From NCBI RefSeq assembly GCF_900142805.1, contig NZ_FRCF01000002.1, forward strand, positions 62,001 through 126,000: a stretch of DNA of 64,000 nucleotides. Direction: 5' to 3'. Both the position numbers and the translations under genes were made by a program. The DNA is from Lacicoccus alkaliphilus DSM 16010. GTDB lineage: Bacteria > Bacillota > Bacilli > Staphylococcales > Salinicoccaceae. The notes beneath the pieces were generated by a model, which searched no databases, was not told where the DNA came from, and saw only the letters and a program-made list of their open reading frames with translations. Shown piece by piece: positions 15,116-24,663 of this stretch; positions within the stretch are counted from its first letter, which is position 1; every line of letters begins with the position of its first letter.

Positions 15116-15379
15116 TTAAATTCTTTCACTTAAACTGTGGAGCAGTTCCCTGCTGTATTCCAAATAGCATTCCGAATCCATTTCGTCCGGCTCTTTTTTG
15201 ACCAATTCTATTTTAATCAGCTTCTCACCTTTTTCAAAAAAAGGAACGGACTGTTCTGAGTAATCTTCAGTCAATTTATAATACAAATCTTTCGCTTCTC
15301 CCTCATCCTGGAAAGAATGATGCTTCACAATCTCTTCTTCTTCATTTTCATCCACTGTCTTAAGGCTGATATCCAGCAT
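15116..15379 (-). CDS. Hypothetical protein, 87 residues
   Basis: A small, highly charged soluble protein rich in Glu, Lys and Asp, beginning MLDISLKTVDENEEEEIV. GGAGGGG precedes the ATG and an extended -10 TGTTATAAT lies about 35 bases upstream. No domain is recognised. Confidence 0.65.
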   Translation of the reverse strand: MLDISLKTVDENEEEEIVKHHSFQDEGEAKDLYYKLTEDYSEQSVPFFEKGEKLIKIELVKKEPDEMDSECYLEYSRELLHSLSERI

Positions 15380-15452
15380 TATTTACCCCTCCAATCAGGT
15401 CTGATTTCATTATAACAATATGTGCGGTGCAAAAATCAAGCAGAACGATATT

Positions 15453-15484
15453 GAAAAAAGACCCGGGAATCTCCCCCGGGTCTT
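15453..15484 (-). terminator. Terminator of lipoprotein B
   Basis: AAGACCCGGG and CCCGGGTCTT pair around AATCTCC; on the minus strand TTTTTTC follows. Confidence 0.85.
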
Positions 15485-15506
15485 GAAGGTACTTGAAAAC
15501 CAGCCT

Positions 15507-16334
15507 TTATTCTTCTGAATCTTCATCGTCTTCAGTGTCTTCTGAATCCTCATCAGTAGCGTCAGCTGCGTCCGACTCTTCAGGGTCCCCCTCTATATCA
15601 TCGGACTCTTCCAGTTCGATCGTCTCATCCAATTCGTCGTCATTACGGCTTTGGATCACCAATTCCTGTGAAGTGTCCACCGGGCCGTAAGCGACCACAG
15701 CCGAGGCCGAGTCGCCCGGCTCCAATAATTCTCCGGAAGCTTCAACCAGATCGGCATGCTCATGATCTTCCGGCAGATCCATCGTCAGGTTGTCCAAAGT
15801 GATTTCGCCGTCGTCAGTCATGTGTCTGACAGCGAGCTCAAGACCGAATGCTTCTTCAGGAGAAGTCGGCACGTCACCGTTGTTGGTGTATACGAATTCA
15901 ATCAATACCAGTTCCGTCGGTTCGGCTTCTTCAGCCCCTTCTTCTTCAGCTTCTTCTTCCTCAGCGTCAGTGTCTTCAGGTTCTAAAGTGTGCTGGCCGA
16001 AAGATACAATGGAAAATTCACCATACTCACCGGAATAATAAACTTCCTCATCCCCCGTGCCTTCGCCACCTTCTGTATCTTCGGTGCCGTCATCTTCAGC
16101 ATCGTCTTCCGTATCAGCATCCTCATCTGCGTCGTCTTCGGTATCAGCCTCGTCTTCGGTATCAGCATCTTCTGCTGCATCATCTTCAGCTGTATCTTCT
16201 GTTGCAGTGTCCTCAGTTTCTTCAGTCGCAGCATCATCAGCCTCTTCTTCGGTAGCAGCGTCGTCCCCGTTACACGCTCCGAGAAGCAGAACTGTGGAAA
16301 GCCCGCCTGCCAGTAAATATTTCTTTAAACTCAT
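15507..16334 (-). CDS. Acidic lipoprotein B with DUF5067-like domain
   Basis: 275 residues. The signal KKYLLAGGLSTVLLLGAC is followed by a long Asp/Glu/Thr/Ala tract (about 22-95), a beta-rich domain (about 95-245) and a second acidic tail. The domain contains LIEFVYTNNGDVPTSPEEAF, typical of DUF5067 and related extracellular immunoglobulin-like domains in Firmicute lipoproteins. The signal peptide is shared with the lipoproteins at 11614 and 31818, but only this member has a folded domain. It has its own sigma-A promoter and terminator. Function unknown. Confidence 0.85.
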   Translation of the reverse strand: MSLKKYLLAGGLSTVLLLGACNGDDAATEEEADDAATEETEDTATEDTAEDDAAEDADTEDEADTEDDADEDADTEDDAEDDGTEDTEGGEGTGDEEVYYSGEYGEFSIVSFGQHTLEPEDTDAEEEEAEEEGAEEAEPTELVLIEFVYTNNGDVPTSPEEAFGLELAVRHMTDDGEITLDNLTMDLPEDHEHADLVEASGELLEPGDSASAVVAYGPVDTSQELVIQSRNDDELDETIELEESDDIEGDPEESDAADATDEDSEDTEDDEDSEE

Positions 16335-16367
16335 CTGTAGTTCCCCCTAATTTATAGATACATCACA

Positions 16368-16396
16368 ATTATAATAATATTTGGAAAAATAATCAA
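16368..16396 (-). promoter_or_regulatory. Sigma-A promoter of lipoprotein B
   Basis: Minus strand TTGATT (16391-16396), 17 bases, TATAAT (16368-16373), about 34 bases before the ATG. Confidence 0.7.
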
Positions 16397-16510
16397 TTTT
16401 TAATATGGATTATGATTTGATTAAAAGATAAATCATAATAAAAGGGGGGCTTTATTCGCCGTGTGCCCGGTACTCTTAATATCAACCTTCATTTTCAAAA
16501 GATTTGGGAA

Positions 16511-16537
16511 AGAAAAACCCCCTTGGAGCAAGGGGGG
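16511..16537 (-). terminator. Terminator of menA
   Basis: ACCCCCTT and AAGGGGGG pair around GGAGC; on the minus strand TTTTTCTTT follows. Confidence 0.85.
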
Positions 16538-16543
16538 AGGATA

Positions 16544-17467
16544 TCAGATTCCGGTGACACCGTAAATGAGGAGACCGATGGACAGCAGCAATCCGAACAT
16601 CGTATTCAATTTGCCCATGGATGCCATCGCTGGAATCAGTTCCACAGGTGTGTCCCCATTCTTCCATTTGACCACCGTGTTGAACGCGAGCGGGATGGAT
16701 AACAGCGGCATCAGCATAAATATCGACCCGAACGATTCAAAGAATGCAATCCATACGAGAAAGACATAACAGAATGCGAGTAAGGCTGCAGATGTCATCA
16801 CGGCAAACGGCTTGCCGACAAGGATGACGAATGTTTTACGTCCGCTTTCTTTATCTTTTTTACGGTCTCTGATATTGTTGGCCATATTGAGGAGTCCTAT
16901 TGTGATTGCAACAGGTATCGACATCAGCAGCGGAAAGTAATGGAGCGTGCCGGTGTGGATATAGAACGTGATCAATATGATCACCGTGCCCATGAATAAC
17001 CCGGCAAAGACTTCTCCGAAAGGCGTCCATGAAATCGGCACCGGACCACCGGTGTAAAAATACCCGACTGCCATGGATATGACACCAATGATGAGTATCC
17101 ACAAGGATGAGCTGAAGGCGATGTACAGTCCGATTGCTGCAGCGAGGATATAGAACAGGACCGCAATATTGAATACCAATCCCGGAGACATGCCGTTCCT
17201 GACGATTGCCCCTGCGATGCCTACGGAGTCACGGGTGTCGAGGCCGCGTTTATAGTCGAAGTATTCATTGAACATATTGGTCGCCGACTGTATCAGGAGC
17301 GTTGCGATCAGCATCGCTATGAACATGTCCCATCGTATCGGTGCGAAGAGCAGAACACTGAATGTCCCGACGAGCACGGGGACGAAACTTGCGGTCAACG
17401 TATGTGGCCTTATTAAACTTATGTATTTTTTGATGCCTGTATGAGTGTCTGGACCTTGCACAATCAT
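16544..17467 (-). CDS. menA: 1,4-dihydroxy-2-naphthoate polyprenyltransferase
   Basis: 307 residues of the UbiA prenyltransferase family with about eight membrane helices. The first prenyl-diphosphate motif is NMFNEYFDYKRGLDTRD and the second lies in NIRDRKKDKESG. It attaches the polyprenyl tail to DHNA, the membrane step of menaquinone synthesis. It is divergent from menFDHB, which make DHNA-CoA, as in staphylococci. GGAAG precedes the ATG. Confidence 0.93.
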   Translation of the reverse strand: MIVQGPDTHTGIKKYISLIRPHTLTASFVPVLVGTFSVLLFAPIRWDMFIAMLIATLLIQSATNMFNEYFDYKRGLDTRDSVGIAGAIVRNGMSPGLVFNIAVLFYILAAAIGLYIAFSSSLWILIIGVISMAVGYFYTGGPVPISWTPFGEVFAGLFMGTVIILITFYIHTGTLHYFPLLMSIPVAITIGLLNMANNIRDRKKDKESGRKTFVILVGKPFAVMTSAALLAFCYVFLVWIAFFESFGSIFMLMPLLSIPLAFNTVVKWKNGDTPVELIPAMASMGKLNTMFGLLLSIGLLIYGVTGI

Positions 17468-17594
17468 CTTCCTTTACCTTTATATTAACGAATTAATATT
17501 ACCATATTTGTCGTTGGAAATGATATCTCTGGATACACAGCATAGTCAATAAATGATAAAATATGAGTATCTATGGAGAAAGAAGTGTAAAAGA

Positions 17595-18956
17595 ATGAAT
17601 TTGGTAGAATATGAAGATTTAGTCGAGGAAGTGATAATAGATTCTGATTCAGATTATATCACTTTACATATACCGATTCACGAATATGATATAAGCCACG
17701 CCCAATTGTTTACTTATTTCAAGGAGTATACAGGCGAGCGCTATTGGTTCCAGTCAAAAGACGGCGAGTTTGACAGTATCGGTATAGGATACAGGAAGAG
17801 TATCACAAGAGATAAATTCAAGGTGCAATCTTTAACATCCGAGAAAAATGAGCTGTATGACAGCATACAGATGGTGCCGCTCAATGATGGTCTGTCATCA
17901 CGGTTGAGCTTATTCGGCGGTGTGAAATTCGATGATAAGGACACCAATGATGAGTGGTCGGACTTTTCGATGGTTGAATTCCACCTGCCGGTCTATCAGT
18001 TCGACCTGGTCCGGCAGGAAGTTTTTTATACCATCCCGCAGCATTCTCAAAAACTGTCCGATGCACTTGAAGAGTTGTCGGGGGTTCTCAGTGGGCTGTC
18101 ACAGACGGAACCCGACACTTATGAAAGGGCGGAAGTCAGCATCATCAAGGATATTTTCCCCGATGAATGGAAAAGGCTTGTGGATGAGGCCGTGGATGTG
18201 CTGGATGAAGAGTCTTTCCTGAAAGTCGTCCTTGCAAGGCAGCGCCTCATCACATTCAAATCCGGCATTGATCCTTTGTTCCTGTTGGACCGCCTGAGGG
18301 ATGAAAAAGACACTTACACCATCTATTACGAAAAAGGCGCCAGTGCCTTCGTATCGAAATCTCCTGAGCGCCTCTTCGAAATCGAGGACAACCACCTCTG
18401 GACGAATGCGATTGCAGGCTCTGCGCCAAGGACCAAAGATGAGGAAGAGAATGCGTACCAGCAGGATTTCCTCCTGCATGATGAAAAGAACCGTTATGAG
18501 CATGAGCTGGTGAGACAATCGATCGTAGAAGATCTCAAGCCCTACAGTTCCGTCATCGAATATGATGAAGTGCCTGAAATATTGAAGAACAAATATATCT
18601 ATCACCTGCACACACCGATCAAGGTCAGCCTGAATGAAGACATAGAAGTATTTGAAATATTGAAGGCAATCCATCCGACGCCTGCAGTGGGCGGACTGCC
18701 GAAAAAGATTGCCCAAGACTACATCAAAGAGCAGGAATACGGCACGCGGGGCCTTTATGCCGCGCCGATCGGACTCATTCATGAAAATAACGATTCGGAG
18801 TTCGTGGTGAGCCTGCGCTCCATGCTGGTATCCAAAACAAGTGCGACACTCTTTGCCGGATGCGGCATCGTGAAAGGTTCATCATCTGAAAAGGAATTTC
18901 TCGAGACGGATGTGAAGTTCACGCCGATGATGAATGTCCTGGAGGTGGAAACTTGA
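17595..18956 (+). CDS. menF: Isochorismate synthase
   Basis: 453 residues of the chorismate-binding family. The C-terminal half carries LWTNAIAGSAPRTKDEEEN, HELVRQSIVEDLKP, HPTPAVGGLPK and GLYAAPIG, which form the active site and magnesium ligands. It converts chorismate to isochorismate, the first step towards menaquinone. An in-frame ATG at 17553 lies in the promoter (TGATAAAAT), so the ATG at 17595 is chosen. Its stop overlaps the TTG of menD. Confidence 0.93.
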   Translation: MNLVEYEDLVEEVIIDSDSDYITLHIPIHEYDISHAQLFTYFKEYTGERYWFQSKDGEFDSIGIGYRKSITRDKFKVQSLTSEKNELYDSIQMVPLNDGLSSRLSLFGGVKFDDKDTNDEWSDFSMVEFHLPVYQFDLVRQEVFYTIPQHSQKLSDALEELSGVLSGLSQTEPDTYERAEVSIIKDIFPDEWKRLVDEAVDVLDEESFLKVVLARQRLITFKSGIDPLFLLDRLRDEKDTYTIYYEKGASAFVSKSPERLFEIEDNHLWTNAIAGSAPRTKDEEENAYQQDFLLHDEKNRYEHELVRQSIVEDLKPYSSVIEYDEVPEILKNKYIYHLHTPIKVSLNEDIEVFEILKAIHPTPAVGGLPKKIAQDYIKEQEYGTRGLYAAPIGLIHENNDSEFVVSLRSMLVSKTSATLFAGCGIVKGSSSEKEFLETDVKFTPMMNVLEVET

Positions 18957-20614
18957 ATCATCAGGACGCACTGACAATACAAATCTTCACACTGATCGAC
19001 TGCCTCTATGAAAAAGGCATGGAAGAAGTCGTCATTTCCCCGGGGTCAAGATCGACACCGCTGGCACTGGCTGCGGAACTTCATCCCGGCATAAAAACCT
19101 ATATCCACCCTGATGAGCGGAGTGCCGCATTTTTCGGCCTCGGCCTCGGCAAGAAGGACAGAAGACCTGTGGGCTTGATATGCACTTCCGGGACTGCTTC
19201 TGCAAACTATACACCAGCGGTCGCAGAAGCGGGCCTCAGCCGTTCACCGCTGGTGGTCCTGACTTCCGACAGGCCGGCCGAACTCCAGGACATCGGGGCG
19301 CCGCAGGCGATCAACCAGGCAGATATGTACCGTAATTATGTCTCGTATTACACAGAACTGCCGGTGGCGGAAGGCACACAGAATTATTCGGCGCTCATAG
19401 AGACGAGAGTGCTTCAGGCAGCGGAGTTCTTTACAGGCACGAACACCGGACCGGTGCACTTCAACATTCCGATCCGTGAGCCGCTGATGCCGGATTTGAG
19501 CCGGACGGATTTATTCCACAGGGCACGAACGGGAACAGTACAGCGCACAGTCCATAATAATGTCGAAAAGATTACAGGGAATATACTGATCATCCTCGGG
19601 GAGACTGCGCACCCCCTCGAGGGGCTGGAAACGATTTTCAGTCAGGACAACGTGACGGTGATCGCAGATCCGAGACAGCATGCGCGCCTCCACAGCAGCA
19701 ATATCATCACAACGCATGACCTGATGTTTTCCACCTTCACAAGCGCCCAGCTGGATCATATTGAAAATGATTTCGATTATATCGTCCGTGTCGGGGAGCC
19801 TGTCACTTCAAAATTGACCAACCGCTTCCTGGCGAACGCTTCCGTCACACAAATACTGGTCAGTGAATACGATGGATTGAAGACATTCCCCGTACCACCG
19901 GCCCGGGCTTATACAGGGGACGCCGCAACCATTTTGAAGGACCTGATCGGAACGGGAGGAAACCCGGCTGTAAAGAAGATGTTTTCTGCCCTGGATATGG
20001 AGATAAAAAACCATATCGAAGAAAACATCCGTGATTATGATGATGAGGGACGGTTCATGTATGAAGTCATCAGGCGTTCACCGGACGACATCATCTTCGC
20101 CTCCAGCAGCATGCCGATACGTGATGTGGAACGGTATGACATGAATTTGAAGCACAAAGTTTATGCGAATCGCGGCGCCAACGGCATTGATGGGGTGGTC
20201 TCGACGGCCATGGCGATGGCTGTGAAAGATAATGTCACCCTGGTGATCGGGGACATCGCCCTTTACCATGATATGAACGGACTCGTCATGTCCAAGCTGA
20301 ATGACATCGATATCAACATCATCGTATTCAACAACGACGGCGGGGGCATTTTCAGCTTTCTTCCGCAGTATGAGGATAAAGAACATTTCGAGCGGCTGTT
20401 CGGCACGCCGCTCGGCCTGGATTTCTCCCATACTGCCAGGCTCTATGATTTCAATTACACAAAAATCGAATCGGTGTCCGACCTGGAGATGATGGAGCTG
20501 CCTGCTGCGGGGAGGAACTTTATTGAAATCATGACGGACCGGGCCGCTAACCTGAGTGCCCACCAGTCGCTGAAAGGACAAATCGGTCAGTTGGTGAAAA
20601 ATTTTGAAAATTGA
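18953..20614 (+). CDS. menD: SEPHCHC synthase MenD
   Basis: 553 residues of the thiamine-diphosphate enzyme family. It adds succinic semialdehyde from 2-oxoglutarate to isochorismate. SPGSRSTPLALA and the catalytic-type Glu of HPDERSAAFFGLG are in the Pyr domain; NNDGGGIFSFLP in the PP domain forms the ThDP/Mg site. It starts at a TTG that overlaps the menF stop (ACTTGA) six bases after GGAGGTGG, a sign of translational coupling. Confidence 0.95.
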   Translation: MNHQDALTIQIFTLIDCLYEKGMEEVVISPGSRSTPLALAAELHPGIKTYIHPDERSAAFFGLGLGKKDRRPVGLICTSGTASANYTPAVAEAGLSRSPLVVLTSDRPAELQDIGAPQAINQADMYRNYVSYYTELPVAEGTQNYSALIETRVLQAAEFFTGTNTGPVHFNIPIREPLMPDLSRTDLFHRARTGTVQRTVHNNVEKITGNILIILGETAHPLEGLETIFSQDNVTVIADPRQHARLHSSNIITTHDLMFSTFTSAQLDHIENDFDYIVRVGEPVTSKLTNRFLANASVTQILVSEYDGLKTFPVPPARAYTGDAATILKDLIGTGGNPAVKKMFSALDMEIKNHIEENIRDYDDEGRFMYEVIRRSPDDIIFASSSMPIRDVERYDMNLKHKVYANRGANGIDGVVSTAMAMAVKDNVTLVIGDIALYHDMNGLVMSKLNDIDINIIVFNNDGGGIFSFLPQYEDKEHFERLFGTPLGLDFSHTARLYDFNYTKIESVSDLEMMELPAAGRNFIEIMTDRAANLSAHQSLKGQIGQLVKNFEN

Positions 20615-21389
20615 TGTGCAGCATCGTTTCATCGATAACGGCAGTGACACCACTGTGATGCTCCTTCATGGTTTCATGGCGGACTCCCGGAGTATGACCG
20701 GCATCGGCAGTGGACTTGGTGGGGCATTCAACATCCTGTATATCGACCTTCCGGGTTTCGGACGGACGATAAGCACCGGATCCGGCTATGATATGGAGAC
20801 GCTTGCTGACAGTCTTAAAATGATCCTGGATGAACTGCACTTGGAAAAAGTCGTCATCCTCGGCTATTCAATGGGTGGCAGGGTCGCCCTTGCATTCACC
20901 ATAATGCACCCCCGCCATGTGCGGACGCTGATATTGGAGAGTGCGTCCGCGGGACTGAAAACTGCATCCGAGCGTATTCAACGTGCAGCTGTCGATGAGG
21001 AAAGGGCCCGGAAGATCATATCCGACTACCAGGCCTTCCTGGATGAATGGGAGGGCATGGGTCTGTTCCAAACCCAGAAGACTCTTTCGGAAGAGTCATC
21101 GAGCCGTCAGCGGAAGATGCGGGAATCACAACAGCCCGAAGAAGTTGCAGACAGTTTAAGGAAGTACGGTACAGGCGTCCAGCCGTCGTATTGGGACAAA
21201 TTACCACAGCTGGATATGCCGGTTCTGCTCATTGCCGGGGGGAGAGATCGGAAGTTCGTCTCAATCAATAGAGAGATGGCAGAAAGGATCCCTCACGCCA
21301 CGCTTGAAATAGTGGAGGGTGCCGGGCATAACATTCATTTAGAATCACGGGAAAAATTTGGTACAATAATATCAGAGTTCTTAACTTAG
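20604..21389 (+). CDS. menH: SHCHC synthase MenH (alpha/beta hydrolase)
   Basis: 261 residues, alpha/beta-hydrolase fold. The nucleophile elbow is [10 protein letters not shown], the acid lies near [11 protein letters not shown] and the histidine in [10 protein letters not shown], so the Ser-Asp-His triad is complete. It eliminates pyruvate from the MenD product. The TTG start overlaps the menD end by 11 bases; GGTGA lies before it. A GTG twelve bases on is an alternative start. Confidence 0.9.
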   Translation: MKIDVQHRFIDNGSDTTVMLLHGFMADSRSMTGIGSGLGGAFNILYIDLPGFGRTISTGSGYDMETLADSLKMILDELHLEKVVILGYSMGGRVALAFTIMHPRHVRTLILESASAGLKTASERIQRAAVDEERARKIISDYQAFLDEWEGMGLFQTQKTLSEESSSRQRKMRESQQPEEVADSLRKYGTGVQPSYWDKLPQLDMPVLLIAGGRDRKFVSINREMAERIPHATLEIVEGAGHNIHLESREKFGTIISEFLT

Positions 21390-21402
21390 GAGGCAAATGA
21401 TC

Positions 21403-22221
21403 ATGGCAGTAGAGTGGGAAACATTAAAAGAATACAAAGAGATAAAGTATGAATACTACAACGGTATAGGCAAGATCACGATCAATCGTCCGGAGGTGCG
21501 TAATGCATTCACACCGCTTACGGTTCAGGAAATGATCGATGCCTTCACCCGGGCACGTGACAATCAGGATATCAGTGTCATCGTGCTGACAGGAGAAGGC
21601 GACCTCGCATTCTGTTCAGGCGGGGACCAGTCGGTGCGCGGCCACGGCGGTTACGTCGGGGAAGATGAGATTCCAAGACTGAACGTACTCGACCTTCAGA
21701 GGCTGATCCGGGTCATTCCAAAACCTGTCGTTGCGATGGTCGCGGGGTACGCGATCGGCGGCGGGCATGTGCTGCACGTCGTGTGTGACCTGACGATCGC
21801 AGCCGACAATGCAAGGTTCGGGCAGACCGGTCCGAAAGTCGGCTCATTCGATGCAGGCTACGGCTCAGGCTACCTGGCAAGGATCGTCGGTCATAAGAAA
21901 GCACGTGAAATCTGGTATTTGTGCCGTCAGTACAATGCGGATGAAGCGCTTGAAATGGGCCTCGTAAACACAGTGGTGCCGTTGGAGAGGCTCGAAGAGG
22001 AGACCATCAAGTGGGCTGAGCAGATGATGGAGCATTCACCGACAGCACTCCGTTTCCTGAAAGCCGCAATGAACGCCGATACGGATGGGCTCGCAGGGCT
22101 TCAGCAGATGGCCGGAGATGCGACACTTCTGTACTACACGACGGAGGAAGCGAAAGAAGGCCGTGATGCATTCAAAGAGAAAAGGAAACCGGATTTCGAT
22201 CAATTCCCGAAATTCCCGTAA
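21403..22221 (+). CDS. menB: 1,4-dihydroxy-2-naphthoyl-CoA synthase
   Basis: 272 residues, crotonase fold. It cyclises O-succinylbenzoyl-CoA to DHNA-CoA. Family blocks present are [44 protein letters not shown] and [15 protein letters not shown]. The ATG at 21403 is nine bases from AGGAGG; the one at 21397 is too close. The gene ends at a terminator before menE. Confidence 0.95.
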   Translation: MAVEWETLKEYKEIKYEYYNGIGKITINRPEVRNAFTPLTVQEMIDAFTRARDNQDISVIVLTGEGDLAFCSGGDQSVRGHGGYVGEDEIPRLNVLDLQRLIRVIPKPVVAMVAGYAIGGGHVLHVVCDLTIAADNARFGQTGPKVGSFDAGYGSGYLARIVGHKKAREIWYLCRQYNADEALEMGLVNTVVPLERLEEETIKWAEQMMEHSPTALRFLKAAMNADTDGLAGLQQMAGDATLLYYTTEEAKEGRDAFKEKRKPDFDQFPKFP

Positions 22222-22225
22222 AATC

Positions 22226-22251
22226 AAACCCATCCGTGCGATGGGTTTTTT
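22226..22251 (+). terminator. Terminator between menB and menE
   Basis: AAACCCATC and GATGGGTTT enclose CGTGC and run into TTTT. It ends 13 bases before the menE ATG, so menE is expressed by readthrough or by a promoter not seen here. Confidence 0.8.
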
Positions 22252-22263
22252 GAGGTGTTGACC

Positions 22264-23661
22264 ATGGAAAATTGGCTTAAGGCGGCAAATGAAGCCGTGC
22301 CGGATAAAGTGGCCGTGAAATTCAATTCAGAAATGATTACATATGAAGCTTTATATGAGGAAGCTCTGCTTCTCGCTGGAAAAATAAAAACCCTCGGCGA
22401 ACACAGGATGGGTGTATTCATCTACAACTCCCTGGATTCCCTGAAGCTGATCCATGCAATGATTCAGGCGCGGGTGGAAATCGTCTTCATCAATACGAGG
22501 CTGACACACCATGAAATCACGGCGCAGCTCCATGATGTCGGCGTCACCACGATCATTGCGGCCAAACCTTTGGAAATCGAAGGTTTTGAAGTGATCGATT
22601 TCCGGGATTTATATGAGTGGGAGCCGGTTGAACTGGAGGAGCATCCCATCCGTGGGGACGATGTACTGTCGATCATGTTCACTTCGGGGACGACGGGCAG
22701 GGCGAAAGCCGTAAAACAAACTTACTCGAATCATTACGCCTCGGCAAAAGGGTGTGAAACGAGGTTCGGGTACAGTGTGGACAGTGTATGGATGCAGATC
22801 AATCCGATCTTCCATATATCCGGCCTGTCGATTGTATTGAGGAGTGTCATCGCTCAGTGCACGAATGTCCTCGTGGAGCGGTTTGAAGAGGAAAAAATAC
22901 TCAATCTGCTTGAAGATGAAAAGGTGACCCACACCAGCCTGGTGCCGGTCATGCTCCAGCGTCTGCTGAAGTGCAGCAATGATTTTGGTCCCCATCTTCA
23001 GGGCATCCTGCTCGGCGGTGCGGGTGTCACGAAAAAGGTGCTCAAGGAAGCGATCGATCACGATCTGCCCGTTTATAACTCATTCGGCATGACGGAGACA
23101 TGTTCGCAGATCGTCTCCGTCCCTTATTCCGACCCGAACATTTTGAACGGTACCGTCGGAAAAGCCCTTGAAAACGTCGAGCTGAAAGTGGACGGGGCAG
23201 GGGAGTTGCTTGTCAAAGCGGAAAACGTCTCACCGGGATACTTGAATGCCGAAATGGAAAGGGTGGACGGCTACTTCAAAACCGGGGATCTCGCCCGGAT
23301 CGACGAAGCAGGTTATCTTCATATACTGGACCGGCGCAGTGACCTGATCATCAGCGGCGGAGAAAACATCTACCCGAAGGAAATAGAAGACAGGGTGCAT
23401 GAAGTGGACGGGGTCGAATCATGCGTCGTCATCAAAGTACAGGACGCGCAGTGGGGTGAGGCCCCTGTGCTGCTCGTGCAGGGGGGGCCGGGGAATGAAG
23501 GCGATATACTCAGGCATCTCTCGAAGACGCTCGCAAGGTACAAGATGCCGAGGGAGATCCATTTCGTCGATGAAGTGATCATGACTTCGACCGGTAAAGT
23601 GTCCAGGCGGAAAAATCATGAGCAGTATATGAAAAATCACCAGTCCGGTACTCCGGACTAG
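22264..23661 (+). CDS. menE: O-succinylbenzoate-CoA ligase
   Basis: 465 residues of the ANL adenylate-forming superfamily. It activates O-succinylbenzoate with ATP and CoA. The P-loop-like [15 protein letters not shown], the adenine block [11 protein letters not shown], the hinge [19 protein letters not shown] and the catalytic lysine in STGKVSRRK are present. The ATG at 22264 suits GAGGTG. No menC (O-succinylbenzoate synthase) follows as it does in many staphylococci; instead yidD overlaps the end from the opposite strand. Confidence 0.93.
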   Translation: MENWLKAANEAVPDKVAVKFNSEMITYEALYEEALLLAGKIKTLGEHRMGVFIYNSLDSLKLIHAMIQARVEIVFINTRLTHHEITAQLHDVGVTTIIAAKPLEIEGFEVIDFRDLYEWEPVELEEHPIRGDDVLSIMFTSGTTGRAKAVKQTYSNHYASAKGCETRFGYSVDSVWMQINPIFHISGLSIVLRSVIAQCTNVLVERFEEEKILNLLEDEKVTHTSLVPVMLQRLLKCSNDFGPHLQGILLGGAGVTKKVLKEAIDHDLPVYNSFGMTETCSQIVSVPYSDPNILNGTVGKALENVELKVDGAGELLVKAENVSPGYLNAEMERVDGYFKTGDLARIDEAGYLHILDRRSDLIISGGENIYPKEIEDRVHEVDGVESCVVIKVQDAQWGEAPVLLVQGGPGNEGDILRHLSKTLARYKMPREIHFVDEVIMTSTGKVSRRKNHEQYMKNHQSGTPD

Positions 23662-23906
23662 TGATCATTCTTTCCATCAGGATAATTCCTGGGGTTCAAA
23701 GGTACGGGATCATACCCGCCGGGATGGAACGGATGGCATTTCAGGATGCGCTTGACTGCCATGTAGCCGCCTTTGAGAGCGCCATGTTCCTGCACGGCTT
23801 CAATGCCGTAGTTGCTGCAGGTGGGATTGAACCGGCATGAAGGCGGGAATGCCGGAGAGATGAACTTCTGATAGAAGCGGAATATATATATGACGATTTG
23901 TTTCAT
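23658..23906 (-). CDS. yidD: Membrane protein insertion efficiency factor YidD
   Basis: 82 residues with the YidD hallmarks [31 protein letters not shown] and [13 protein letters not shown]. It helps YidC/SpoIIIJ insert proteins at the membrane. The stop codon overlaps the menE stop from the other strand inside the palindrome AGTCCGG-TACT-CCGGACT (23642-23659), which may end both transcripts. Confidence 0.95.
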   Translation of the reverse strand: MKQIVIYIFRFYQKFISPAFPPSCRFNPTCSNYGIEAVQEHGALKGGYMAVKRILKCHPFHPGGYDPVPLNPRNYPDGKNDH

Positions 23907-23986
23907 GATTTCACCAGATTCTTCATTATGATATAAATAATGATAAAGGGTATTTTGATATTAGGCAAACAAAGGATGCTGAGGAT

Positions 23987-24445
23987 ATGAAGGAATTCAC
24001 GGATTTTTATGGCAGAAAAGTCACGTTTACAGAAGCGCTTCTCGACGGGACCCATCACGTGCTCGCCATACCAAAACTCAACAGGGAGTATTTATTCACA
24101 CGTCATAAAGTGCGCGGCGTGGAGTTTCCGGGCGGTAAGATGGAAGCCGGAGAAACGCTGGAGGAAGCGGTGAAGCGGGAGCTCTTCGAAGAGACCGGGG
24201 CTTCCGTTGAGAGATTGAAATTTGCGGGCACTTATACGGTTCATGCGGAAAAGCCCTTCAACAAAGCCGTCTTTTATATTGAGGTCGCTGATCTGACCTT
24301 CAAATGTGAGTATATGGAGACCCACGGGCCGGAGATGTTTGGTTCTGTCGAGGCGATTCCAAAGGAAGAGAGAAGTGTGCTGCTGGAAGATGCGTGCATC
24401 CGCCACATGTATGAATTGACCCGGACTGATGAATTTTTTGAGTGA
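23987..24445 (+). CDS. ytkD: NUDIX nucleoside triphosphatase YtkD
   Basis: 152 residues. The NUDIX box GGKMEAGETLEEAVKRELFE with EETGA is complete and lies at about 46-68. Bacillus YtkD hydrolyses oxidised purine nucleoside triphosphates such as 8-oxo-dGTP and also acts as a cap-removal-type RNA pyrophosphohydrolase in some reports. It is monocistronic, facing the opu operon end; the 51-base repeat lies just downstream. Confidence 0.85.
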   Translation: MKEFTDFYGRKVTFTEALLDGTHHVLAIPKLNREYLFTRHKVRGVEFPGGKMEAGETLEEAVKRELFEETGASVERLKFAGTYTVHAEKPFNKAVFYIEVADLTFKCEYMETHGPEMFGSVEAIPKEERSVLLEDACIRHMYELTRTDEFFE

Positions 24446-24499
24446 CATTCCGGGGTGCTGGGTGAGTGTTTTCGATTTGAATGTAGATTTATCTGCCTT

Positions 24500-24616
24500 C
24501 AAATCGGATGCGGTCGTGAATATCGATTACAAGGCACTAATAAAGGCGCACAAATCGAATTTTGTCGTGAAAACCGATTAAAGGCAGTAAATAAAGACGT
24601 GCAAATCGAATATAAC
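24500..24616. repeat. Degenerate 51-bp tandem repeat, about 2.3 copies
   Basis: Unit 1 (24500-24550) and unit 2 (24551-24601) each start CAAATCG and share GTCGTGAA, CGATTA, AAGGCA and TAA.TAAAG at matching positions; a third start CAAATCGAATA follows at 24602. An inverted, partial version (CGATTTGAA and CTGCCTT) lies immediately upstream at about 24467-24499. No protein is encoded. It fills the gap between ytkD and the opu terminator. Confidence 0.75.
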
Positions 24617-24655
24617 AAAAAATCCCCCTGACATCTTTATGGATGTCGAGGGGGT
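24617..24655 (-). terminator. Terminator of the opuA operon
   Basis: CCCCCTGACATC and GATGTCGAGGGGG form the stem; on the minus strand ATTTTTTGTT follows. Confidence 0.88.
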
Positions 24656-24663
24656 CTTCATTT

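Noticed and set aside
15983-16350. Ser- and Leu-rich frames on both strands
   Set aside because: They are antisense or shifted readings of the acidic repeat region of lipoprotein B.
24500-24616. Possible CRISPR array
   Set aside because: The 51-base units are contiguous and degenerate along their whole length, with no constant repeat alternating with unique spacers, and no cas genes are present.
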